This document shows positions 43,704 through 51,700 of a DNA stretch of 64,000 nucleotides, one piece after another (the stretch's first letter is position 1; each line of letters opens with the position of its first letter). This stretch comes from QKTW01 sp052161885 (GTDB lineage: Bacteria; Bacteroidota; Bacteroidia; Chitinophagales; Chitinophagaceae). A program made the position numbers and the translations under genes. The notes under the pieces were generated by a model. That model was not told the origin of the DNA. It saw only the letters and a list, made by a program, of their open reading frames with translations, and did no database searches. The stretch lies in the NCBI GenBank assembly GCA_052161885.1, contig CP197396.1, positions 3,472,001 to 3,536,000 on the forward strand, given 5' to 3'.

Positions 43704-44120
43704 TTAGTGTTTTTTGCCTTCAAGTTCCAGTTCCGGCATACCGTTTTTCACGCGGTAGTCATTGATAGCTGCTTTGATAGCATCTTCTGCAAGCACAGAA
43801 CAGTGAATTTTCACCGGCGGAAGGTTCAGTTCCTCTACGATATCCATGTTATCAATTGCCAGTGCCTGGTCCACACTTTTGCCTTTCAGCCATTCTGTAG
43901 CCAGTGATGAAGAAGCGATAGCAGAACCGCAGCCAAAAGTTTTGAACTTGGCATCGCTGATAATACCGGTAGTTTCATCCACTTCAATCTGGAGACGCAT
44001 TACGTCGCCGCATTCAGGAGCCCCCACCAGGCCGGTACCTACATTCTGTTTGCTTTTATCAAGTGTACCCACATTTTTAGGGTTCTGATAATGATCTATT
44101 ACTTTTTCTGAATATGACAT
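43704..44120 (-). CDS. iscU: Fe-S cluster scaffold IscU
   Basis: The 138-residue scaffold is where IscS-derived sulfur and iron are assembled into [2Fe-2S] clusters. The three ligand cysteines occur in GAPECGDVMRL, FGCGSAIASSS and VKIHCSVLAEDAI, with the preceding LPPVK the HscA-recognition motif. ATG 44120 gives the usual start MSYSEKVIDHY; the longer frame adds unrelated residues. It lies downstream of iscS on the same strand, separated by 109 bases that hold direct repeats. Confidence 0.95.
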   Translation of the reverse strand: MSYSEKVIDHYQNPKNVGTLDKSKQNVGTGLVGAPECGDVMRLQIEVDETTGIISDAKFKTFGCGSAIASSSLATEWLKGKSVDQALAIDNMDIVEELNLPPVKIHCSVLAEDAIKAAINDYRVKNGMPELELEGKKH

Positions 44121-44125
44121 TTTTT

Positions 44126-44222
44126 TATAATTGTGCAATTGCGTAATGGCTCCACTCCGCAATTGTGTTATTAAAATATTGTTTCCGGTATAATTGAGCT
44201 ATTGCGTCATTGCCCAATTGTG
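44126..44222. repeat. Paired AATTG-rich repeat between iscS and iscU
   Basis: Two related units, TATAATTGTGCAATTGCGTAAT... (44126-44167) and TATAATTGAGCTATTGCGTCAT... (44189-44222), both end in AATTGTG. Unit 1 can form a stem CAATTGCG/CGCAATTG. They lie in the iscS-iscU intercistronic gap. Confidence 0.55.
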
Positions 44223-44229
44223 CCTTTAC

Positions 44230-45450
44230 CTAGTGGTGTGCCCACTCAATGGAATTGAGATCCACACCCTCTTTAAACATTTCCCATAGCGGGCTCATTT
44301 CACGCAGCTTGGTCACTGTTTCAGAAATGGCTTTGATAGTATAGTCGATTTGCTCTTCGGTTGTAAAACGGCCAAGACCAAAACGAAGTGAGCTGTGAGC
44401 GAGATCATCACCGAGACCGAGTGCTTTCAGCACATATGATGGCTCAAGTGAAGCAGAAGTACATGCAGAGCCGCTGGAAAGAGCAATGTTCTTATTGAAG
44501 CCCATCATCAACCCTTCACCTTCTACATATTTAAAAGATATATTGGCCACATGCGGCAGACGGTGCTCTGTACTGCCATTCACGTAAGATTCTTCAAGCG
44601 TCATAAGACCTTCCTGCAGTTTATCACGCAGTATGCTGAGGCGTTTACCTTCTTCTTCCATTTCATTCAGGCATATTTCACATGCCTTACCGAAACCTAC
44701 AATGCCCGGTACATTAAGTGTACCGCTGCGCATGCCGCGCTCATGGCCGCCGCCATCCATCTGTGCCGTTACTTTTACACGTGGGTTTTTGCGGCGTACA
44801 TACAATGCACCTACACCTTTAGGGCCGTACATTTTGTGCGCGCTGAATGCCAGCAGGTCTATACCATCGGCCTGTACATCTACAGGTATTTTACCCACAG
44901 CCTGTGTAGCATCTGTAAAGAACAGTACACCATGCTTTTTAGCGATGGCGCTGATTTCGCGTATTGGCTGGATAACACCCACTTCATTATTACCATACAT
45001 GATGGAAATAAGGATGGTTTTATCAGTAATAGCGTTTTCCAGTTCCGTAAGATCTACCAGGCCTTCATTGCTCACCGGCAGATAAGTAACCTGGCCGCCC
45101 ATTTTCTCAATGTGCTTGCAGGTATCAAGTACTGCTTTGTGCTCTGTAACGCAGGTAATAATATGATTTCCTTTGGAAGCATACATATCAAAAACGCCTT
45201 TGATAGCGAGATTGTCAGCTTCTGTAGCTCCTGAGGTGAAGATTATTTCTTTAGGATCAGCATTGATAAGCTTTGCCACCTGTTCGCGGCCATAGTCTAC
45301 AGCTTCTTCTGCCACCCAGCCAAAAGCATGGCTGCGGCTGGCAGCGTTACCAAATTTTTCAGTGAAATAAGGCAACATCGTTTCCAGGACACGCGGGTCC
45401 ATGGGCGTAGTTGCGTTGTTGTCGAGATATATCGGCAGTTTCAATTCCAT
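44230..45450 (-). CDS. iscS: Cysteine desulfurase IscS
   Basis: The 406-residue PLP-dependent enzyme removes sulfur from cysteine and passes it to IscU. The PLP lysine is in SAHKMYGPKG, and the persulfide-forming cysteine is in SSGSACTSASLEPSYVL. The loop length around this Cys matches the IscS class rather than SufS. It starts at ATG 45450 (MELKLPIYLDNNATTP). It leads the minus-strand iscS-iscU-iscA operon with a perfect -7 box at 45488, and is divergent from the epimerase gene. No IscR-like regulator is adjacent. Confidence 0.95.
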   Translation of the reverse strand: MELKLPIYLDNNATTPMDPRVLETMLPYFTEKFGNAASRSHAFGWVAEEAVDYGREQVAKLINADPKEIIFTSGATEADNLAIKGVFDMYASKGNHIITCVTEHKAVLDTCKHIEKMGGQVTYLPVSNEGLVDLTELENAITDKTILISIMYGNNEVGVIQPIREISAIAKKHGVLFFTDATQAVGKIPVDVQADGIDLLAFSAHKMYGPKGVGALYVRRKNPRVKVTAQMDGGGHERGMRSGTLNVPGIVGFGKACEICLNEMEEEGKRLSILRDKLQEGLMTLEESYVNGSTEHRLPHVANISFKYVEGEGLMMGFNKNIALSSGSACTSASLEPSYVLKALGLGDDLAHSSLRFGLGRFTTEEQIDYTIKAISETVTKLREMSPLWEMFKEGVDLNSIEWAHH

Positions 45451-45487
45451 ACAATGCAAAAAACCTTTAAAATACAGGTTATCGGGG

Positions 45488-45495
45488 CAAAGTTA
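45488..45495 (-). promoter_or_regulatory. -7 box of iscS operon
   Basis: TAACTTTG on the minus strand matches TAnnTTTG, 38 bases upstream of ATG 45450. No IscR-type palindrome was recognised. Confidence 0.55.
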
Positions 45496-45571
45496 ATTCA
45501 AAAGCGCTACTTTCGCGACTTTTAAAGGCATTATAGCTTTAAATACTTCCATTTATAAAACTTATGCGCGC

Positions 45572-45973
45572 ATGTTGAAAATCGAACACTTAGGCATAGC
45601 AGTTAAAAATATGCAGCAATCTGTGCCTTTATTTGAACAATTACTGAATACCCCCTGCTACAAGATGGAGGAAGTAGAGAGCGAAGGGGTAAATACTGCT
45701 TTCTTTCAGACGGGCGACTCTAAAATAGAATTACTTGAGGCAACGAAAGAGCAGAGCCCTATAGCAAAATTCATAGAAAAGAAAGGCGAGGGTATTCACC
45801 ATATAGCCTTTGAAGTAGAAAATATTGAAGCGGAAATGAAGCGGCTGGCAGCACTTGGATTCGAAGTACTAAATGAGGTGCCCAAACGTGGCGCTGATAA
45901 TAAACTGGTATGTTTCCTGCATCCCAAAACGACTAACGGCGTGCTGGTAGAGCTTTGCCAGGAAATCCGCTAA
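45572..45973 (+). CDS. mce: Methylmalonyl-CoA epimerase
   Basis: The 133-residue vicinal-oxygen-chelate fold enzyme converts (2S)- to (2R)-methylmalonyl-CoA in propionate and succinate metabolism. Metal-binding features include His6 (IEHLGIAV), Gln in FFQTGDSKIELLE and His in GIHHIAFEV, with the terminal VLVELCQ. Length is typical. It is divergent from iscS. It belongs to methylmalonyl-CoA metabolism, which requires a methylmalonyl-CoA mutase not seen in this window. Confidence 0.93.
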   Translation: MLKIEHLGIAVKNMQQSVPLFEQLLNTPCYKMEEVESEGVNTAFFQTGDSKIELLEATKEQSPIAKFIEKKGEGIHHIAFEVENIEAEMKRLAALGFEVLNEVPKRGADNKLVCFLHPKTTNGVLVELCQEIR

Positions 45974-45976
45974 GCA

Positions 45977-46390
45977 TCATTCTTTCCCGGCGTCATGCTG
46001 CTGCTGTTCCTGCGGGCGACGGCCGGCAAGTGCAAACAGGAGATCCCATTGCTGTTTTACGGTTTCCTTCAGGTGTGCGATCTCGCTGCGAAGCTGGCGG
46101 GTAAGTTCTTCATAAACAGCATTAGGCCCCACATATTCGTTACGCTCCTCCCCGGTATTTTCCGTGGGCGAAAATTTGCCGTCCAGATCTTCCAGTACAT
46201 CCTCGGATACATTCAGAGCATCCGCTACCTCCTTCAGTGTATATTTATTGACACTCCCGGTGCGTTCCAGGAAAGAAACCAGGGAGCGTGTCCTTCCGAT
46301 CTTATCTGCAAGGTCCTGCTGCGTCATCTGCTTGAAAGAACGAAGGCGTTTGATATTATCTCCTATATGCGGTCCGTAAGATTTTGACAT
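45977..46390 (-). CDS. XRE regulator with C-terminal coiled coil
   Basis: The 137-residue protein has an N-terminal XRE helix-turn-helix (NIKRLRSFKQMTQQDLADKIGRTRSLVSFLERTGSVNKYTLKEVADAL, about residues 11-60) and a C-terminal predicted coiled coil (about 90-130) that should dimerise it. It resembles Cro-like regulators of unknown targets. The ATG at 46390 is preferred. TTGACA direct repeats overlap and precede its start (46385-46428), possible autoregulatory sites. It is convergent with mce, 3 bases between stops. Confidence 0.85.
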   Translation of the reverse strand: MSKSYGPHIGDNIKRLRSFKQMTQQDLADKIGRTRSLVSFLERTGSVNKYTLKEVADALNVSEDVLEDLDGKFSPTENTGEERNEYVGPNAVYEELTRQLRSEIAHLKETVKQQWDLLFALAGRRPQEQQQHDAGKE

Positions 46391-46707
46391 GTATGCAATT
46401 GACAAAACAGATCATTTCCCATTTGACAAAAACATGGAATAACGACAATTTTCTGCTTTTCAGGACAAACCATAGACACTCTTCGCAATTTATTTGCGGA
46501 AGCAATGCAACGTAAACCAGCCAGTTACTGTTTCAGATTACATTATTCAAAATGAAAATTGTTGCCTTAAATGAAAATTACCGCTTTCAATATGTATGTC
46601 CATGAATGAAGCACCTGAGAAAAAAACTGTTCCGCTACATAAAAATTCGGTCGGATTATTTATGGAAAATGAAGAACACGGACATCTCCATTATAAATAG
46701 CTTTTTT

Positions 46708-47277
46708 ATGACTGCCCAGATTCATATTCCTCAGCCATGTACAGCCAATTGGGATGAAATGACGCCGACAGGCAATGGCCGGCATTGTGCGCAATGCTGC
46801 AAAACAGTTACAGACTTTACCGATTGGGAAACTGAGGAAATTATTGCCTACCTGCAGGCAAACAACAACCGGAAAATATGTGGCCGTATAACTGTTGACC
46901 AGGCGATTGCCAAAGTTCCTACCCGGAGACAGCAGCTTAAAGCCATCTGGAGATCTGCAGCACCGGTATATAAAAGGATCGCGGCGGCTATTATTCTTTT
47001 CTTCAGTATTGAAAGTGTTGCTCACGCACAGGTTAAAGCCCGGCCATTGCCGAAAACACAACAGAATCAGCGTACGAATGACCATGTAATCATGGGTGGC
47101 ATTCCGGCGCCTGTAAAACGGGACACCCCGGTCCATAAAAAAGTAATAATGGGCGAACCGGCTCCTGTACACCACAAACCTGTTCCTAAAAAACCTAAAG
47201 TTGTTAAGCCTGTGAAAGAACAGCCGCCGGTAATTGAACAGGGAGAAATAAAGGAGCGCCTGCCACAGGAAAAGTAA
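46708..47277 (+). CDS. Conserved Bacteroidota protein with N-terminal Cys motif
   Basis: The 189-residue protein starts at ATG 46708 with MTAQIHIPQPCTANWDEMTP and GRHCAQCCKTVTDFTDW, a small Cys-rich domain common in Bacteroidota and sometimes labelled energy-transducer or TonB-like. A transmembrane segment (IAAAIILFFSIESVAHA, about residues 92-108) follows, then a Pro/Lys-rich tail with two copies of VIMGxPAPV and VHHKPVPKKPK. The PK-rich tail after one membrane helix resembles TonB-type linkers, but no C-terminal TonB domain is seen. Function unknown. The frame to 46606 is not convincing. Confidence 0.7.
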   Translation: MTAQIHIPQPCTANWDEMTPTGNGRHCAQCCKTVTDFTDWETEEIIAYLQANNNRKICGRITVDQAIAKVPTRRQQLKAIWRSAAPVYKRIAAAIILFFSIESVAHAQVKARPLPKTQQNQRTNDHVIMGGIPAPVKRDTPVHKKVIMGEPAPVHHKPVPKKPKVVKPVKEQPPVIEQGEIKERLPQEK

Positions 47278-47298
47278 CGTCAACAGCTTCGGCGCGTA

Positions 47299-48396
47299 TC
47301 AGAACCATTTTTTCCTTTTAAAATAAATGAGCATCAGCACCGGTATTATGAGCATCGCGCCTACAGATATGAAAAACCCTTCGCGGTTGTGAATGCCGGG
47401 AATTGCATCGAAGTTCATACCGAAGATACCGCCAATAACAGTGGCAGGAGCCAGCAACAGCGCCACCATTGTGAATATCTTCATCACCTCGTTCATCCGG
47501 AGGTTTATCTGGTTCATGTACAGGTCTTGCAGGTTCATGAGCATATCGCGCAGGTTTTCGCAATATTCATTTGCCTGTATAATATGATCTGATACATCTT
47601 TAAAATACTTGACATTGCGCTCTTCAATGAGGCTGTTGTCTGTTTTGATAAAGCTGTTCACAAGCTCACGTACCGGCTGTATGGCACGTTTCATCACCAT
47701 TACCTCCCGGCGCAGCATACTGATGCGGTTCAGTGTGCCTTCTTCCCTGCGGGCTATAAGATCGTCTTCCAGGGCTTCAATGCGCCGGTTGAGCTTTTCA
47801 ATGATATTAAAGTAACTGTCTACAATCACATCCAGCAGGCTGTAGCCCAGGTAGTCAGCATGGCTGGATCGGAGGCGCATATTGCCACCACGCAGATGTT
47901 CACGTACCGGGTCAAATACATCGCGCTCCGGATCTTCCTGGAATGAAATAAGGAATTCTTTACCGATGGCCATACTTACCTGTTCTGCCTCTACCTCACC
48001 GGTATTGTCATTAAAATAAAGCATCGGCAACAGGCAGAAGATAATGTCTCCTACTTCATCCATTTTGGCACGCTGACCAATGCTGAGGATATCTTCTACC
48101 ACCAGCGGGTGTATGCTGAAATGGGCACATAAATGTTCCACTTCTTTTTTCTTCAGCCCGTCTACATTGATCCAGGTGATTCGACCGTTGTGGAGATAAT
48201 GTGCGCACTGCTGCTCTTCAAGCGATTTTTTCTCCTCAAAATTGCGCTCATCATAGTCAAAAATAGTATAAATGGTTGCTGTTGTTTTTTCGGTAGTACC
48301 TGCCGCTTTAGTAGGATTATAGGGTGTGAGCGGTTTGCTTCGGGTACTTAAAGCCCATTCGGGTATATAACGGCTGATGCCTGTTTTTCTGGCCAT
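47299..48396 (-). CDS. corA: CorA-family magnesium/cobalt transporter
   Basis: The 365-residue protein has a soluble N-terminal cytoplasmic domain (about residues 1-300), a long stalk helix, two C-terminal transmembrane helices (about 300-322 and 340-360) and the GMN signature (IFGMNFDAIP) that forms the pore mouth of the pentameric channel. It should import Mg2+ (or Co2+/Ni2+). The order and length match the CorA family. The gene stands alone, convergent with the Cys-motif protein. No upstream Mg-responsive element was recognised. Confidence 0.93.
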   Translation of the reverse strand: MARKTGISRYIPEWALSTRSKPLTPYNPTKAAGTTEKTTATIYTIFDYDERNFEEKKSLEEQQCAHYLHNGRITWINVDGLKKKEVEHLCAHFSIHPLVVEDILSIGQRAKMDEVGDIIFCLLPMLYFNDNTGEVEAEQVSMAIGKEFLISFQEDPERDVFDPVREHLRGGNMRLRSSHADYLGYSLLDVIVDSYFNIIEKLNRRIEALEDDLIARREEGTLNRISMLRREVMVMKRAIQPVRELVNSFIKTDNSLIEERNVKYFKDVSDHIIQANEYCENLRDMLMNLQDLYMNQINLRMNEVMKIFTMVALLLAPATVIGGIFGMNFDAIPGIHNREGFFISVGAMLIIPVLMLIYFKRKKWF

Positions 48397-48712
48397 TGTA
48401 AAATGTGATTCCTGGAAACGAATTTAAGCGATGGGTGCGATATAAAGAGGTATTTAAGCCCGGAGAACAGATTCAAATATTATCTATTGGAGTTAATCAA
48501 AAAATAATACGTATTTTTTTGCCTGCGTTTTTGAAAATAAAGCCGTCTTTATTACGTGTTGCAGCCCTCAAATATCTACAAAACACTAAACAATGGAAAC
48601 CGGAAACGGCCCCTGACCTAAAAATTTGATACTAAGCATCTGACCCCTTATTGATTCCGCAACATACCCGGATTAAAAAACCTCATTATATTTTAAACCA
48701 CCCTCCTTTTTT
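48397..48712. other. Intergenic region upstream of the large adhesin gene
   Basis: 316 bases without a supported gene. A TTGGAG (about 48488) and TATTTTTTTG (48513-48522) form a weak promoter-like pair, and TATATTTT lies about 25 bases before the adhesin ATG. No repeat or terminator was found. Confidence 0.35.
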
Positions 48713-51700
48713 ATGAAAAAAAGCATACTCACTTCGCTTTTGGGCGTGTGTGCATTTTTTTCTGCCCATGCAACCTTTACCACTGTAGCTGTAACCGGCT
48801 ACACGGCAGATGTCATTGCAAATGGCAGCGGAACTGCATCCACCTCCACCAACAATGATGTAGATGGCGGCGGTTATGCCTTTATGGCCTCCAGCTACAA
48901 TCCGTCCGGAACCATTTTTCCGACACAGTTCCTTCCTTCCACTGGTCTTCTCAACAGCGTTGCCACCAGCGGACTTAGCTTTCAGCTAGCGAGCTACAGC
49001 TCCAACAATGACCTTCGCCTGAGTGCAACCACGTCATCAGGAACACTTACGGTAACCACACCGGTAAGCGCAGGCGAGGTATACATCCTGGGTACTTCCG
49101 GGAGCGGCAGCAGTGTGGCAGACATCACCGTTACCTTTACAGATGCGACCACTCAGGTATTCACCGGTATCTCTTTCAACGACTGGTATAATGGCACCCC
49201 TTATGTAGTCCTGGGTCTGGGTCGTGTTTCTATTGCCACGGACAATATTGATAATAATGCAACGAATCCACGTCTGTACCAGGCCAAGCTTACACTTAAT
49301 GCTGCCAACTACGTAAAACAGATTGCGAGCATCTCATTTACCCGTACATCTGCGAGCGGGGCCGGCAGTATACTGAACATTATGGGCGTATCCATTAATG
49401 ACGTGTGCTCCGGTACACCTGTTGGAGGTGCAGCCGCTGCCGCGCCGACGTCTGCGTGTGTCACTACCAGCCTCACGCTTTCATTAAGCGGTGCCAGCTC
49501 CAGTTCCGGCATCGCATACCAATGGCAGGATTCGTCATCCACCACCGGCAATGCATGGGTTAATATTTCCGGTGCAACTGATGCCAGCTATACTTATACA
49601 GGACAGGCAGTAGCTACAAAATACCGCTGCTCACTCACTTGTACGCCATCAGCATTAGCCACTGTATATTCGGCACCGGTAAGTGTAAGTGAGTATACCT
49701 GCTATTGTACGCCTTCTTTTCCAAGCGGCTGTTATGTAGGGCCAAACTACCTGAGCAATGTAACGATTGGAACGATTAACAACACTGTTACAGGCTGTTC
49801 GCAGAGCGACTTTACCAGTATGTCTACTACCGTTACGGCGGGTACATCTGTAGCTATGTCTATTACTGCCCAGGGATATGCCGGTATAGGGGTATATGCC
49901 GACTGGAACCAGGATGGTGATTTTAATGATGTGGATGAATTTTTATACGGTGCTTACCCCGGCAATTCGACACCTACGGTAACGCCCAATATTTCTATCC
50001 CCGGCTATGTATTGCCCGGCAGTTACCGGCTGCGGGTTATTGCGCCCTGGGCTACGAATCCCACTGCAGGCCAGGCATGTAATACTTTCCAATATGGCAG
50101 CTTCCAGGATTACACACTTAATGTACTTAACAATTCATCCTGCTTCCCGCCCGCAGGCGCTGCAACCTCTGCAGTATTAGCTACATCTGCCAGCTTTACC
50201 TGGGGCGCCCCAAGCACCACTACACCACAAGGCTATCGCTGGATCGTTGTTCCGGGCGGACAACCGGTAACAGCGACACCAATAGCATCCGGCAGCACAT
50301 CTGCCACCACCTTTACGGCTACCGCCAACGGTCTTACATCAAGTACTGCATACACATTTTATATCCGTTCCGGCTGCAGCTCATCCAGCACAGACTCCAG
50401 CGTATGGATACCTGTGAATTTTACTACCATATGCGGCGGAACGCCTAACGGCGGAACGGCGCAGGCATCCGTATCTGGTATTTGCCCTAATACAGGTTTT
50501 AATCTTTCCGTATCGGGCAATACAGCAGGACCTGGTATTACCTATCAATGGGAAAGCTCTACAAACAGCGGCGGCACATGGACCAGTATCAGTGGCGCCA
50601 CCAATGCCACTTACGCTGTTACAAGCCAGTCTCAGAACACCCAATACCGTATTGAAGTTACCTGTGGCTCCGGCACACCTGTTCCTTCTGCCGCTGCAAC
50701 TGTAAATATGAATCCCTCCACACAATGCTATTGTATCCCAACCTATACCAATGGCGGTGTGAATGATATCATCACCAATGTGCAGCTGGGAACATTGAAC
50801 AACAACACAGCAGCAGCCGGTAATCCCACCAGCCACTATACAGACTTCAGTCTGCAGCAGCCGGGCACATTGCCCATCCCTTCGGTATCGCAGGGGCAAA
50901 CGGCCACGCTGACACTTACTTTCGGCTCTGACGGCAGCCAGTACAATGGTGTATGGATAGATTTTAACCAGGATGGTACACTTTCTTCCAGCGAATATTT
51001 CACATCAGGCACCAATGCCGGCAGCAATGGTACTGCCAATGTATCTCTGGTAATACCAGCTACTGCGCTTACCGGCATTACACGCATGCGTATCCGTGGT
51101 GCAGACGACAACCAACCATCCCCAACGCAAGCTTGCGGCGCCAGCAGTTCAACCTATGGCGAAGCTGAAGATTACTCTATCCGCATCCGGCCACAGGCAC
51201 CTACATTGACTGCAAGCGCCAACCCTGCATGTGTCGGCAGTAACGTTACACTTACAGCAACTTCGACAGCAACCAGCCCTACCATCATCTGGACAGGACC
51301 GGGTTCTTATACTGCTACCGGAGCATCTGTAACGATCAATAACATCACCGCTACGCAGGCCGGAACTTACACTGCCAAAGTAATTATCGGCACAGATACA
51401 TCTGACGCAGGAACAATTGCACTTAGCGTAACCACACCTCCGACGGGTGTAACTGCTGCCAGCAACAGCCCTGTGTGTGCAGGCACTGCTTTGAACCTTA
51501 CCGGTGGCAGCACTACAACAGGTGTCACTTATTCATGGACAGGACCAAACAGCTATACAGCCAGTACGCAAAACCCAACTATTGCCGCAGTAACAGCAGC
51601 GGCTGCCGGTACTTATACCGTAACAGCATCACTGGGCGGCTGCTCCGCAACAGCAACAACTACAGTGACTGTTAATCCTGCCCCCGCAGGCGTGACAGCA

